Origin: Pseudomonas sp. F(2018)
GTDB taxonomy: Bacteria; Pseudomonadota; Gammaproteobacteria; Pseudomonadales; Pseudomonadaceae
Direction of reading: 5' to 3'
Assembly: GCF_005508865.1 (NCBI RefSeq)
Contig: NZ_SCOM01000001.1
Location: 434,001-498,000, forward strand
Length of the DNA: 64,000 nt
Shown here: piece by piece, positions 35,681 to 46,551 of the stretch
Layout of the letters: each line of letters begins with the position of its first letter
Numbering within the stretch: position 1 is the stretch's first letter
Program-made: the position numbers and the translations under genes
Notes under the pieces: model-generated
The model's database searches: none
What the model was told of the DNA's origin: nothing
The model's input: the letters and a program-made list of their open reading frames with translations, nothing else

Positions 35681-37011
35681 CATGGCACCGGCACAGGCGC
35701 CTGGCGCCGCTGCACCGCGTGCAGGCGCTCGATCATGTAGCGCAGGTGCATGTGCAGTTCGTACAGCTCGCTGGAGTAGGACAGCGGCACCTCGACCCGC
35801 GCCAGCTCGTCCTCCAGCTTTTCCAGGCGCGCGATCTCGGCGCCGATATCGCCGTTGAGGCTGCCCTTGTACAGCTGCTGGTCGATCTCGCGCAGGTGCT
35901 TGTACCAGCGGTAGATGCGAGCGCGGATGCGCCACTGGTAGATCGGGCCGATGGCCTTGAACAGCGGGAACAGCAGCACCAGCAGCGGGATGGCCAGGAT
36001 GATGTAGCGGTCGGCCAGCGAGGCGATGCGGAACGGCAGGTAGCGCTGCAGGATCGGCAGGCCCTTGTCGTAGTAATAGTCGGCCTCGCTCAGAGTCTGC
36101 AGCGACAGCGGCGGGCGCACCGGGTAGCTGCCGGCCGGGTCGAGCAGGCTGCCGTTCTTCAGCACGGTCTTGGCCGCCTCCAGAATCAGCGGGGTCAGCG
36201 ACGGATGGAAGCTCTCGCCGGCCACCAGAGTGGCCACCGGGCCAAGGGTGACGATGTCGCGCTCCGGGGTGTTGCGCGCCATGTCCAGCATGCCTTCGCC
36301 CACTTCCAGGCGGCTCAGGTAGGGCAGACGCGCCAGGTAGGCCTCGGTGCGGCGCAGGCTGACCAGGCGCAGCTTGGGTTCGGCGGCCAGGCGCTGGATC
36401 AGCGGGTTCTCCGCCGGGCCGACGAAGAACGCGGCGTCCAGTTCACCCTTCACCAGCGCATCGGCGGCGCGGCTGCCGCCCAAGGGCTGCCACTGTTTGG
36501 GATAGGCGCCCGGCTCGATGCGGTTGGCGGCGAACAGGGCGGCGGTCACCGCCTGGGTGCCGCTGTCTTCCGAGCCGATGGCCAGGCGCAGCTTCATCAG
36601 GTCGGCCAGGCGCTCGAACTTCACCTTGCGTGTGGTGAACAGCCACAGCGGCTCGCGGTACATCACGCCGAGGCCGGCCAGCTTGCCGCGTGCCTCGTCG
36701 TCCAGGGTCAGTTCCTGGCCGCTCTGGATCAGGGCCAGCTCCACGGAGCCGTCACCCAGCTTGGCCAGGTTGTCGCGCGAGCCCTGGCTCTGCACCAGCT
36801 CCAGCTCGAAGCCCTGCTGCTCCAGCTCGGCTCGCAGGCGTTCGGCGAAGGCGTGGTAGCCGCCGCCCACGGCGCCAGTGGCCATGCGTGCATGCATGGG
36901 TGGCGGCGGTGCAACGAAGTAGAACAGCGCGCCCACCAGGCCGGCCAGTACCGGCACTATCCACAGGTTGGCGAGGATGAGGATTTTCAGGTCGCGGAGA
37001 ATGCGGCGCAT
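35680..37011 (-). CDS. TAXI-family solute-binding protein anchored in the membrane
   Basis: A 443-residue protein with an N-terminal membrane helix (ILANLWIVPVLAGLVGALFYFV), a TAXI-type TRAP solute-binding domain (MATGAVGGGYHAFAERLRAEL, VQSQGSRDNLAKLGDGSVELALIQSG, LAIGSEDSGTQAV), a second helix near residue 335 (YIILAIPLLVLLFPLFKAIGPIYQW) and a cytosolic helical tail of about 90 residues. Classical TAXI proteins are soluble and need a DctQM-like permease; none is nearby. A sensory or scaffold role is possible but unproven. Confidence 0.87.
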   Translation of the reverse strand: MRRILRDLKILILANLWIVPVLAGLVGALFYFVAPPPPMHARMATGAVGGGYHAFAERLRAELEQQGFELELVQSQGSRDNLAKLGDGSVELALIQSGQELTLDDEARGKLAGLGVMYREPLWLFTTRKVKFERLADLMKLRLAIGSEDSGTQAVTAALFAANRIEPGAYPKQWQPLGGSRAADALVKGELDAAFFVGPAENPLIQRLAAEPKLRLVSLRRTEAYLARLPYLSRLEVGEGMLDMARNTPERDIVTLGPVATLVAGESFHPSLTPLILEAAKTVLKNGSLLDPAGSYPVRPPLSLQTLSEADYYYDKGLPILQRYLPFRIASLADRYIILAIPLLVLLFPLFKAIGPIYQWRIRARIYRWYKHLREIDQQLYKGSLNGDIGAEIARLEKLEDELARVEVPLSYSSELYELHMHLRYMIERLHAVQRRQAPVPVP

Positions 37012-37071
37012 GGTCGGTCCTTGTGGCTATCCCTGGCAGAGGATAGCCGGCCCGGGCCGCGTACTCACCGT

Positions 37072-38337
37072 TCAGCCGCGCGAGGCGAGAACTGCGCCGC
37101 GTCGATCGTGCCAGTAGCCCACCGCTGCCAGCAGCACCAGCAGGCCGAGGGCATACAGCGCCTCCACGCCCAGGGCCACCAGCACCAGACAGCAGAGCAG
37201 CGTGCTGAAACCTGCGATCCAGCGCCAGAGGCCGCGCAGCAGCACCCAGCCGGCAGCCATGCTGAGCAGGTAGACGACGATGAAGTTGCCGTTGGCGTAG
37301 CGGATCAGGTCGTCCACCGACAGCTGCATCACGGCGGCCAGGGTGGCGCACAGGCAGCAGATCAGCACCACCACCAGCAGGGCGCGGGCCGGTACGCCGT
37401 GGCGGTTGAGCGGGGCAAGCGAGGAGGGCAGCTTGCCTTCGTCGGCCAGGCTCCAGATCAGCCGGGCGAAGCCCTGCACATAGACGTTCATCGAGGCGAA
37501 GCAGGCCAGGTAACCCACCGCCGCCACCAGCCAGCGCGCCTCATCGCCGAGCAACATGTGCATCAGCCGCGGCAGCGAGGCGGCGTCGCTGTGCACGTCG
37601 CCGTACACGCCGAAGCTCAGCACCGCCACCGAGAAGCCCCAGTACACCAGGCCGGCCAGCAGCACGCCGAGCAGCAGGGCCAGGGGGAAGTCGCGTTGCG
37701 GATGCTTGAACTCCTCGCCCAGGTGGGTGAAGGCCTCGATGCCGACGAAGCACCAGAACATCACGCCCAGGGCGGCGGGAATCAGCTGCCAGGAGTCGTC
37801 GATCGTCGGCAGCAGCGGCTGGCTGGCCAGCGGCAGGTCGCCGACCCACCAGACCAGGCCAACGGTGCCGAGGATCGCCAGGGCGATCAGCCCCTGCACC
37901 AGGCCGCTGGCCCGGGCCGGGCGCTGGCCGAGCAGGAGCATGGCTCCGAGGGTGACGAACTGGATCAGCAGCGCCTCGCCTCTGCCGATCGGCAGCACGG
38001 CCTGCCAGAAACCGGTGGCGATGTTCAGCGCGGCGGGCAGGCCGACCGGCAGCACGGCGAGGAACAGGAAGGCGATCAGCCTTTCCATGCGCGCGCCGAA
38101 GGCGCGGCCGATCAGGTGCGGCGCGCCGCCGGCGTGGGGGAAGCGCTTGCCCAGTTGGGCGAAGGTGAACGCCACCGGCAGCACCAGGGCGATCAGGATC
38201 AGCCAGGCCCAGAGCGAGGCGCTGCCGGCGGCGGTGGCGGCCAGCGCCGGCACCACGAAGATGCCGGTGCCCAGCAGCGAGGTACTGAGCAGCGCGATGC
38301 CCTGCAGCAGGCCCAGTTCCTTGTTCAGCCGGCTCAT
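37072..38337 (-). CDS. yjeH: APC-family amino-acid exporter (YjeH-like)
   Basis: A 421-residue membrane protein with about 11-12 hydrophobic helices, of the amino acid-polyamine-organocation family. The N-terminus LNKELGLLQGIALLSTSLLGTGIFVVPALAATAAG and FPHAGGAPHLIGRAFG are characteristic of E. coli YjeH, which exports methionine and branched-chain amino acids. It is divergent from an Lrp/AsnC-type gene 123 bases away, the usual arrangement for an exporter and its amino-acid-sensing regulator. Confidence 0.9.
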   Translation of the reverse strand: MSRLNKELGLLQGIALLSTSLLGTGIFVVPALAATAAGSASLWAWLILIALVLPVAFTFAQLGKRFPHAGGAPHLIGRAFGARMERLIAFLFLAVLPVGLPAALNIATGFWQAVLPIGRGEALLIQFVTLGAMLLLGQRPARASGLVQGLIALAILGTVGLVWWVGDLPLASQPLLPTIDDSWQLIPAALGVMFWCFVGIEAFTHLGEEFKHPQRDFPLALLLGVLLAGLVYWGFSVAVLSFGVYGDVHSDAASLPRLMHMLLGDEARWLVAAVGYLACFASMNVYVQGFARLIWSLADEGKLPSSLAPLNRHGVPARALLVVVLICCLCATLAAVMQLSVDDLIRYANGNFIVVYLLSMAAGWVLLRGLWRWIAGFSTLLCCLVLVALGVEALYALGLLVLLAAVGYWHDRRGAVLASRG

Positions 38338-38407
38338 GATGTATGCTCGCTCCTTCCTTTCGATCCCGCCATGTTAAGCGCGCCGCCTCGGGCAGGTCGC
38401 CGCCGTT

Positions 38408-38441
38408 CACCGGCAAACTGGCGGAATCCACCGTCAAACTG
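38408..38441 (+). promoter_or_regulatory. Direct repeats between yjeH and the Lrp-type gene
   Basis: CACCGGCAAACTG (38408-38420) and CACCGTCAAACTG (38429-38441) match at 12 of 13 bases and are 21 bases apart, two DNA turns. Same-face spaced sites suit an oligomeric Lrp-family protein, so they are candidate operators for autoregulation and for yjeH. Confidence 0.5.
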
Positions 38442-38460
38442 CCTGCTGCCGAGAACCACC

Positions 38461-38880
38461 GTGGACAAGTTCGATCGCCAGATCATCGCCCTGCTGCGCC
38501 AGGATGCGCGTACCTCCGTCAGCCAGATCGCCCGCGAAATCAGCCTGTCGCGTTCGGCGGTCGGCGAGCGCATCCGCCAGCTGGAGCAGAGCGGGGTGAT
38601 CCGCGGCTACCACGCCCGGGTGGCGGAGGCCGGCGCTGGCGGGGTGAAGGCCTTCCTCGAACTGTTCTACAAGGACGGCCGCTGCCAGGACTACGTCGAG
38701 CGCATGCGCGCCTACCCGGAGATCCGCCAGTGCTGCGGCATCAGCGGCGAGACCGACATGCTGGTGCAGGTCGAGGCGGCGAGCATGGCGCGCCTGGCCG
38801 AGATTCGCGGGGTGATCGAGAGCTTCCCCGGCATGCAGCGGGTGAAGACGCATATGGTGGTCAACGAGTGGGCGATGTAG
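38461..38880 (+). CDS. Lrp/AsnC-family transcriptional regulator
   Basis: A 139-residue regulator starting at GTG. The N-terminal HTH (DKFDRQIIALLRQDARTSVSQIAREISLSRSAVGERIRQLEQSGVIRGYHARV) is followed by the RAM ligand-binding domain (VKAFLELFYKDGRCQDYVERMRAYPEIRQCCGISGETDMLVQVEAASMARLAEI). The gene lies inside a longer open frame whose upstream part is only antisense to the neighbouring genes. Divergence from yjeH suggests it controls amino-acid export. Confidence 0.93.
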   Translation: MDKFDRQIIALLRQDARTSVSQIAREISLSRSAVGERIRQLEQSGVIRGYHARVAEAGAGGVKAFLELFYKDGRCQDYVERMRAYPEIRQCCGISGETDMLVQVEAASMARLAEIRGVIESFPGMQRVKTHMVVNEWAM

Positions 38881-38896
38881 GGCGCGAGGCGGTGGC

Positions 38897-39694
38897 CTAT
38901 TCGGCCGATGCCTGGGTCGCCTCCTCCTCGGTGAGCATGTACTTGCCCGCCTGCAGGTCCTGGAAGTAGCGGTCGTAGCGGCCGCTGTCGCGGAACACCT
39001 GCAGGCGCTGGTTGAAGCGCAGCAGCAGGTCCTCGCTGTCTTCCAGGTTCCTGGGCAGCATCAGGTAGCTGCGGTTGATCAGCAGCGGCCTGGGGTGGTG
39101 GGTGACCCGGGCGCGTTCGGCCGGGGTGAAGTGACGGCTCAGTGCGGCGTAGCCGACGTTGATCTCCTGGGGGTAGAGCACCACCCGTTCCTTGAGCAGT
39201 TTCTCGAAGTTCTGCTGGTCGCTGGAGACCCGCTCCATGTGCACCTTGCCCTTGGCCAGGAAGGCGTCGAAGTCGGGGCCGTAGCTGTATTCCAGGCCGC
39301 CGCCCAGGGTCATGCCGGCCAGGTCGTCGAAACCCTGCCAGTCGAAGGGCTGCGACTTGAGGTGGAAGAACACGAAGCGTTCGTCCAGCAGCGGCGCGCT
39401 GAACAGGAAGTCCGCCTCGCGCTCGCCCTTGTGCATCCACACGCCGGTGGCGTCGAACTTGCCGGCGGCGGCCGCCGAGTGGGCGCGCGGCCAGGGCAGG
39501 AAGCGGAAGCTGACCTTGTAGCCTTCCTCGGCGAACAGGTCGCTGATGATGTGGGCGATCACGCCGCTGTGGCGCAATTCCTGGGACAGGTAGGGCGGCC
39601 AGTCGCCAACGCTGATCTGCAGCTCGCGCGGTTCCGCCTGGCTGGCCAGGCACCAGGACAGGCAGCAGATCGTCAGCAGGGTTTTCCAGCGCAT
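38897..39694 (-). CDS. Periplasmic substrate-binding protein (family 3-like)
   Basis: A 265-residue exported protein: the signal peptide ends LASQAEP (about residue 20), then the bacterial extracellular solute-binding fold (LQISVGDWPPYLSQELRHSGVIAHIISDLFAEEGYKVSFRFLPWPRAHSAAAAGKFDATGVWM). No permease or ATPase gene is adjacent, so it is either an orphan binding protein or a sensor partner. Ligand unknown. It converges with the Lrp-type gene. Confidence 0.87.
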   Translation of the reverse strand: MRWKTLLTICCLSWCLASQAEPRELQISVGDWPPYLSQELRHSGVIAHIISDLFAEEGYKVSFRFLPWPRAHSAAAAGKFDATGVWMHKGEREADFLFSAPLLDERFVFFHLKSQPFDWQGFDDLAGMTLGGGLEYSYGPDFDAFLAKGKVHMERVSSDQQNFEKLLKERVVLYPQEINVGYAALSRHFTPAERARVTHHPRPLLINRSYLMLPRNLEDSEDLLLRFNQRLQVFRDSGRYDRYFQDLQAGKYMLTEEEATQASAE

Positions 39695-39737
39695 GGGGAC
39701 TCCCGGGCTCCCGGAGGCTGTTACCCCGACAGCATAG

Positions 39738-40730
39738 TCAGTTCGCGCCGGCGGCGATGCTACCGTTCAGCCAGGCGCGCCGCGCCGCGACCTCGTGGAA
39801 GGTCCAGGCGACGAAGCGGCTCTGCTTGTTGCCCTGGGCCATGTCCAGCTGGCGCACCTCCAGCGCGCCGGCCTTCTTCAGCGCCGCTTCCAGGCCGGGC
39901 AGGTTGCTGGCCTTGGACACCAGGCTGCTGAACCACAGCACCTGGCCGGCCACCGCCGCGCTCTCGCCCGCCATGCGCCGCAGGAAGGCCGCCTCGCCCC
40001 CTTCGCACCACAGCTCGTTGCTCTGCCCGCCGAAGTTCAGCACCGGCAGCTTGCGCTTGGGGTCGAGCTTGCCGAGGTTCTTCCACTTGCGCGTGCTGCC
40101 GCTCACCGCCTCGGCGGCGGAGGCGTGGAAGGGCGGGTTGCACAGGGTCAGGGTGAAGCGCTCGTCGCTGGCCAGCAGGCCCTGGAAGATGTGCTGCGGT
40201 TCGCTCTGCTGGCGCAGCTCGATGGCCTCGGCCAGGCCGTTGGCCTGCACGATCACGCGGGCGGCGGCCAGGGCCACCGGGTCGATGTCGGAGCCGAGGA
40301 AGCGCCAGCCGTAGTCGCTGTGGCCGAGCAGCGGGTAGATGCAGTTGGCCCCGGTGCCGATGTCCAGTGCGCGAACCGCCTTGCCGCGCGGAATGGCGCC
40401 ATCGTTGCTCTCGGCCAGCAGGTCGGCCAGGCCGTGCAGGTAGTCGGCGCGGCCGGGAATCGGTGGGCACAGGTAGCCCGGTGGAATGTCCCAGTGGGCG
40501 ATGCCGTACAGCTGGCGCATCAGCGCGCGGTTGAACACCTTCACCGCCTCGGGATCGGCGAAGTCGATGCTCTGCTTGCCGTAGGGGTTGAGGATGACGA
40601 AGCGGCCCAGCTCCGGGCTGGCCTCGATCAGCTTGGGAAAGTCGTAGCGACCCTGGTGACGGTTGCGCGGGTGCAACTGGCCTTTGACGACGGCTTTGGG
40701 TTGGCGGGGCGGCTGAGCTTTCTGGCGCAT
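39738..40730 (-). CDS. rlmF: 23S rRNA (adenine-1618-N6)-methyltransferase RlmF
   Basis: A 330-residue SAM-dependent methyltransferase that modifies A1618 of 23S rRNA. Key segments: [17 protein letters not shown] near the N-terminus, the SAM-binding motif [16 protein letters not shown], the [14 protein letters not shown] acidic loop, and the catalytic NPPF ([12 protein letters not shown]). I start it at MRQKAQPP (40730), since the 53-codon extension upstream has no family similarity. It follows the Trp-rich small protein gene by 43 bases on the same strand. Confidence 0.94.
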   Translation of the reverse strand: MRQKAQPPRQPKAVVKGQLHPRNRHQGRYDFPKLIEASPELGRFVILNPYGKQSIDFADPEAVKVFNRALMRQLYGIAHWDIPPGYLCPPIPGRADYLHGLADLLAESNDGAIPRGKAVRALDIGTGANCIYPLLGHSDYGWRFLGSDIDPVALAAARVIVQANGLAEAIELRQQSEPQHIFQGLLASDERFTLTLCNPPFHASAAEAVSGSTRKWKNLGKLDPKRKLPVLNFGGQSNELWCEGGEAAFLRRMAGESAAVAGQVLWFSSLVSKASNLPGLEAALKKAGALEVRQLDMAQGNKQSRFVAWTFHEVAARRAWLNGSIAAGAN

Positions 40731-40773
40731 GACGGGCGGTTCGGCGGGCGGGGCGCGCATTGTCCCACAGCCG

Positions 40774-41993
<1,220 letters not shown>

Positions 41994-42197
41994 CTAGCCG
42001 GTCGCTTCTCGGAGCGATGTTACTGCCGGCTACATGTTGGACACGGGTGAACAAACATTGGTTGTACCCGTCTCACGCCATCCGCTGCGTGAGCCTGCTG
42101 AAACTGGGACGGCGGCCTCGGTGAAAAAAGGCACGTTGCGCCGTCATGATTCAGACTAGGGCGTGACAGGTGGTTAACGCCATGCGAGGAGGATGCC

Positions 42198-43103
42198 ATG
42201 CACATATTGCTGACCGGCGGTACAGGTCTGATCGGACGTGCCCTGTGTCGCCAGTGGTTGCAGCAGGGACACCAGCTGACCGTGTGGAGCCGCACGCCGG
42301 ATCGGGTCGCCGCCCTGTGCGGCGCTGCCGTGCGGGGCATCGGCCGGCTGCAGGATTACGGCGACGGCCCGCTGGATGCGGTGATCAACCTGGCCGGCGC
42401 GCCCATCGCCGACCGGCCCTGGACCCACAGGCGCAAGGCGCTGCTGTGGGCCAGCCGCGTCACGCTGACCGAGCAGCTGCTGGCCTGGCTGGAGAGCCGC
42501 GAGCACAAGCCACGGCTGCTGATCTCCGGCTCCGCCGTGGGCTGGTATGGCGACGGTGGCGAGCGCGAGCTGCACGAGGACAGCCCGCCGGTGGTCGAGA
42601 ACTTCGCCGCGCAGCTGTGTGGCGCCTGGGAGGAGACGGCGCAGCGCGCCGAGGAGCAGGGCATTCGCGTGGTGCTGCTGCGCACCGGGCTGGTCCTGGC
42701 CGGCGACGGTGGTTTCCTCAAGCGCATGCTGCCGCCGTTCCGCCTGGGCCTGGGCGGGCCGATCGGCAATGGCCGGCAGTGGATGCCGTGGATCCATCTG
42801 CAGGATCAAATCGGCCTGATCGATTTTCTCTTGCAGCGGGAAGACGCCCGCGGTCCCTATAATGCCTGCGCGCCGCAGCCGGCCAGGAACAAGGCCTTCG
42901 CCCGCGCCCTCGGCCGTGCCCTGGGTCGCCCGGCGATACTGCCGCTGCCCGGGCCGCTGCTCCGGCTCGGCCTGGGCGAGATGTCCGGGCTGCTGCTCGG
43001 CGGGCAGAAGGCGCTGCCCCAGCGCGCCCTGGCCGCCGGCTACGAATTCCGTTTCACCGATCTCGACTCGGCCCTGGCCGACCTGTTCAAGGACACCGCA
43101 TGA
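42198..43103 (+). CDS. TIGR01777-family SDR epimerase (YfcH-like)
   Basis: A 301-residue short-chain dehydrogenase-like protein. The Rossmann motif is [26 protein letters not shown]; the family signatures [24 protein letters not shown] and [16 protein letters not shown] follow. It probably binds NAD(P), but its reaction is unknown. AGGAGG precedes the ATG by 6 bases, and the stop overlaps hemH (ATGA). Confidence 0.93.
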   Translation: MHILLTGGTGLIGRALCRQWLQQGHQLTVWSRTPDRVAALCGAAVRGIGRLQDYGDGPLDAVINLAGAPIADRPWTHRRKALLWASRVTLTEQLLAWLESREHKPRLLISGSAVGWYGDGGERELHEDSPPVVENFAAQLCGAWEETAQRAEEQGIRVVLLRTGLVLAGDGGFLKRMLPPFRLGLGGPIGNGRQWMPWIHLQDQIGLIDFLLQREDARGPYNACAPQPARNKAFARALGRALGRPAILPLPGPLLRLGLGEMSGLLLGGQKALPQRALAAGYEFRFTDLDSALADLFKDTA

Positions 43104-44122
43104 CCGATCATGCCCTGCTGTTGATCAACCTGGGTTCGCCGGCCTCCACCTCGGTGGCTGATGTACGTCGCTACCTCAACCAATTCCTCATGGACCCCTA
43201 CGTGGTCGACCTGCCCTGGCCGCTGCGCCGGCTGCTGGTGTCGCTGATCCTGATCAAGCGCCCGGAGCAATCGGCCCACGCCTACTCGTCGATCTGGTGG
43301 GAGGGCGGCTCGCCGCTGATCGTGCTCAGTCGCCGTCTGCAGCAGGCCATGCAGCCGCACTGGCCGCACGGCCCGGTGGAACTGGCCATGCGCTACGGCG
43401 AGCCGTCCATCGAGACGGTGCTCAACCGCCTGGTGGCCCAGGGGGTGCGCAAGGTGACCCTGGCGCCGCTTTACCCGCAGTTCGCCGACAGCACCACCAC
43501 CACGGCGCTGGAGGAAGTGCGCCGGGTGGTGCGCGAGCAGAACCTGACGCTGCAGTTCGCCGAGCTGCCGCCGTTCTACGCCGAGCCGGAATACCTCGAC
43601 GCCCTGGTGGCCAGCGCCAGGCCGCACCTGGAGCAGGACTTCGATCACCTGCTGCTGAGCTTCCATGGCCTGCCCGAGCGCCACCTGCACAAGCTCGATC
43701 CGAGCGGCCACTGCCTCAAGGGCGCCGACTGCTGCCGTACCGCTTCGCCCCAGGTGCTCGCCCACTGCTATCGCGCCCAGTGCCTGCGCAGCGCCGAGCT
43801 GTTCGCCGAGCGCGCCGGTCTGCCGGCGGGCAAGTGGTCGGTGTCGTTCCAGTCGCGCCTGGGCCGCGCCAAGTGGATCGAGCCCTACACCGAGACGCGT
43901 CTGGACGAACTGGCCAAGGCCGGGGTGAAGAAGCTGCTGGTGATGTGCCCGGCCTTCGTCGCCGACTGCATCGAGACCCTAGAGGAGATCGGGGATCGCG
44001 GCCGCGAACAGTTCCAGGAGGCCGGTGGCGAACAGCTGGTGCTGGTGCCGTGTCTGAACGATCACCCGCAGTGGGTGGAGGCGTTGAAGGTGCTGTGCGA
44101 GAGGGCGCCGGAAGGGCTGTGA
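43100..44122 (+). CDS. hemH: Ferrochelatase
   Basis: A 340-residue enzyme that inserts Fe2+ into protoporphyrin IX, the last step of haem synthesis. Signatures are [47 protein letters not shown], the catalytic-His segment [12 protein letters not shown] and [20 protein letters not shown]. Cysteines in [14 protein letters not shown] could ligate a cluster. It is translationally coupled to the TIGR01777 gene and has its own terminator. Confidence 0.97.
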   Translation: MTDHALLLINLGSPASTSVADVRRYLNQFLMDPYVVDLPWPLRRLLVSLILIKRPEQSAHAYSSIWWEGGSPLIVLSRRLQQAMQPHWPHGPVELAMRYGEPSIETVLNRLVAQGVRKVTLAPLYPQFADSTTTTALEEVRRVVREQNLTLQFAELPPFYAEPEYLDALVASARPHLEQDFDHLLLSFHGLPERHLHKLDPSGHCLKGADCCRTASPQVLAHCYRAQCLRSAELFAERAGLPAGKWSVSFQSRLGRAKWIEPYTETRLDELAKAGVKKLLVMCPAFVADCIETLEEIGDRGREQFQEAGGEQLVLVPCLNDHPQWVEALKVLCERAPEGL

Positions 44123-44127
44123 ACGAG

Positions 44128-44149
44128 ACGGGGCTGCGGCCCCGTTTTT
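44128..44149 (+). terminator. Rho-independent terminator after hemH
   Basis: ACGGGGC and GCCCCGT form a 7-bp stem with a TGCG loop, followed by five T, six bases after the hemH stop. Confidence 0.88.
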
Positions 44150-44238
44150 CGTCTGAGGCCGCTGCTTTGGTAGTCGGATTGGGCAACGAACCGCAGGCGG
44201 GACGCGCCATGGTGGCGCGCCCCGGTCCGCTTGCCGCA

Positions 44239-45009
44239 CTAGCGACCCTCGTGGGTCTTGTGCACCGCCTCGATGATGACCTTGGCCACTTCCGCCGGGC
44301 GCGACTGCTGCGGCACGTGGCTGGCCTTCAACTCTGTGGTGCGGGCACCGATCTTCTTGGCGAAGGCGCGTTGCAGGTCGGGCTGGATCATGCGGTCCTC
44401 GTTGGCGACGACGAACCAGCTCGGCTTGGTCTTCCAGGCCGCCACGCTGGTCCTGTCCTCGAAGGCCGCGGCGCGGATCGGGCCCTGGGTCGCGAGCATG
44501 ACGCTGGTCTGCTCGGCCGGCAGGTCCTGGGCGAAGTCGTTGGCCATGCCCTTGGGCGTCAGGTAGAGGAAGCCGTTCTTGTCCGGCACGATCTCGCTCA
44601 CACCGGACGGCGCGGGGTAATCTTTGCCCAGTTCCTGGGTGGCCTGGCCCGCATCGGGGGCGAAGGCGGCCACATACACCAGGCTGCGCACCTTCTGATC
44701 GGCGCCGGCCTGGCTGATCACCGTGCCGCCCCAGGAGTGACCGACCAGCACCACGTCGCCTTCCTGGTTGTTCAGTACGCGTTGGGTGGCAGCCACGTCG
44801 TCGGTCAGGGAGGTCAACGGGTTCTGCACCACGGTGACCTTGATGCCTTCGGACTGCAGCAGCGGCACTACCTTTGCCCAGTCGGAGCCGTCGGCGAAGG
44901 CGCCGTGGACGATCACGACCGAGGGTTCCTGGGTGGCCGCCTGGCTGCCCATGGCGAACAGCGATGCACTCATGGCGAAGGCGAGGGCGAGAGTCTTGGG
45001 TTTGAACAT
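44239..45009 (-). CDS. Exported alpha/beta hydrolase
   Basis: A 256-residue periplasmic or secreted alpha/beta hydrolase. The signal peptide ends GSQAAT (about residue 25). The oxyanion strand is VVIVHGAFADGSDWAKVV, the nucleophile elbow is VGHSWGG (Ser near 98), the acid is in VVANEDRMIQP and the His in ASHVPQQSRP. I start at 45009, where AGGAG lies 8 bases upstream. It is divergent from the HD/LuxR regulator gene (107-base gap), which may control it. Confidence 0.92.
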   Translation of the reverse strand: MFKPKTLALAFAMSASLFAMGSQAATQEPSVVIVHGAFADGSDWAKVVPLLQSEGIKVTVVQNPLTSLTDDVAATQRVLNNQEGDVVLVGHSWGGTVISQAGADQKVRSLVYVAAFAPDAGQATQELGKDYPAPSGVSEIVPDKNGFLYLTPKGMANDFAQDLPAEQTSVMLATQGPIRAAAFEDRTSVAAWKTKPSWFVVANEDRMIQPDLQRAFAKKIGARTTELKASHVPQQSRPAEVAKVIIEAVHKTHEGR

Positions 45010-45116
45010 GGTGGAGTCTCCTGTGTGGGTTGATGCGCAGTGTCGGGGAGCCTCCGGCATCCGGGTATCGGTCGTTTATCCGAGGCCGGCTTGCTGGGCA
45101 GGGGTGGAGAAGCGGC

Positions 45117-46544
45117 ATGGCGAGTGATGGCATCGAGTTGCAGGCGGCGGTCCTCGCCCTGTCCATGGTCGGCGACCTCAGCATGGGCCAGCCGCTCGGC
45201 CAGTCGCGGCGCAGCGCGCGCCTGGCGCGGTTGCTCGCCCAGGCCTGCCACGGCGCTGGCGAGCACGCAGAGGTCGCCCGCCAGGTGTCCCTGCTGCGCT
45301 GGTCGGGCTGCACCGCCAATGCCGAGGGTTTCGCCCGCCTGCTCGGCGACGACGTGGGCGGGCGCAACGCCATGCTCAGCCAGACGCTGGACGGCGCCGG
45401 CCGGCGCGCCATGCGCCGCACCACGCCGTTGGCGGTGGTGCATTGCGAGGTGGCCGGCGAGGTCGCCCATACCCTGGGCCTGGGCGCGGCGGTCGAGCAG
45501 GGCCTGCGTAACGTGTTCGAGCAGTTCGACGGCCAGGGCAGACCCTTCGGCCTGCGCCACCCCGAGGTGCCGGAGGTGGTGTACCAGGTGATGCTGGCGG
45601 GCGATCTGGAGATCCTCGCGCGCGTGCACGGGTTGGAAGCCGCGCTGGCGTGGATCGCCGCCCAGGCCGACCGGCGCTACCCGGCGGCGCTGGCCGCGGA
45701 GCTGGCGCAGCATGCCGCGGACTGGCTGGCGATCGCCGATGCGCCCGAGGAGGAACTCGACGCGAGCGGGGCGCAGGTGCCGCTGACCCTGGTGGCGGAC
45801 GTGATCGACCTGAAGCTGCCCTGGCTGGCCGGCTACTCGCGGCGCGCCGCCGAGCTGGTGCGCCAGGCCGGCCGGCTATGGAGCCTAGACGAAGCCGTGG
45901 TCGAGCAGGCGGCCCAGGCCGCGCTGATCCATGGCATCGGCCGCGCGGCGGTGCCCAACCGTATCTGGAACGCCCCGGGTGCACCGCTTGCCGGGGACTT
46001 CGAGCAGATTCGCCTGGTGCCCTACTGGACGGCTCGCGCCTGCAGCCGCATCCCCGCCCTGGCGGCGCCCGGAAGGCTTGCCTCCAGCGCCTACGAGCGA
46101 CTGGACGGCAGCGGCTATTTCCGTGAGCTGGGCGGCGAGGCGCTGCCATCCGCGCAGCGTCTGCTGGCGGCGGCGCTCGCCTGGCAGGCGCTGGGCAGCG
46201 AGCGGCCCTGGCGGCCAGCCTTCGATGCGAGCGAGGCGCAGCGCGTGCTGCTCGACGAGGCTGGAGGTGGGCGTTTCGATCCGCAGGCCTGTCAGGCGGT
46301 GATCGCGGCGGCGCGTGGCGACGGTGCCCTGGCGCCATGCCGGAGCGGCAACGGCCTGCTGAGCGAACGCGAGACGCAGATCCTCAGGTGCATCAGCCTC
46401 GGCGGCAGCAACAAGGAGGTGGCCCGCCAGCTCGGCATCAGCCCGAGCACCGTGCGCACCCATGTCGAGAGCGTGTTCCGCAAGCTGCAGTGCACCACCC
46501 GCGCGGCGGCGACGCTGAAGGCGTTCACCCTCGGGCTGATCTGA
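45117..46544 (+). CDS. HD-domain (HD-GYP-like) protein fused to a LuxR-type HTH
   Basis: A 475-residue regulator. Two HD-related stretches are visible: residues about 107-145 (VVHCEVAGEVAHTLGLG ... FEQFDGQGRP) and about 255-335 (ALIHGIGRAAVPN with His272, and SSAYERLDGSGYF at 326-334, like the ERxDGSGYP of HD-GYP phosphodiesterases). The expected HD pair reads HG (His272-Gly273), so metal binding is probably impaired. Residues about 415-475 form a LuxR HTH (LLSERETQILRCISLGGSNKEVARQLGISPSTVRTHVESVFRKL). It may sense c-di-GMP or another nucleotide and act on the divergent hydrolase; this is inference. Confidence 0.85.
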   Translation: MASDGIELQAAVLALSMVGDLSMGQPLGQSRRSARLARLLAQACHGAGEHAEVARQVSLLRWSGCTANAEGFARLLGDDVGGRNAMLSQTLDGAGRRAMRRTTPLAVVHCEVAGEVAHTLGLGAAVEQGLRNVFEQFDGQGRPFGLRHPEVPEVVYQVMLAGDLEILARVHGLEAALAWIAAQADRRYPAALAAELAQHAADWLAIADAPEEELDASGAQVPLTLVADVIDLKLPWLAGYSRRAAELVRQAGRLWSLDEAVVEQAAQAALIHGIGRAAVPNRIWNAPGAPLAGDFEQIRLVPYWTARACSRIPALAAPGRLASSAYERLDGSGYFRELGGEALPSAQRLLAAALAWQALGSERPWRPAFDASEAQRVLLDEAGGGRFDPQACQAVIAAARGDGALAPCRSGNGLLSERETQILRCISLGGSNKEVARQLGISPSTVRTHVESVFRKLQCTTRAAATLKAFTLGLI

Positions 46545-46551
46545 GGCCGGC

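Noticed and set aside
35635-38880. A 1081-codon plus-strand open frame
   Set aside because: All but its last 139 codons are antisense to the TAXI and YjeH-like genes and the translation is low-complexity Gln/His/Ala-rich. Only the Lrp-type gene at its 3' end (38461-38880) is real.
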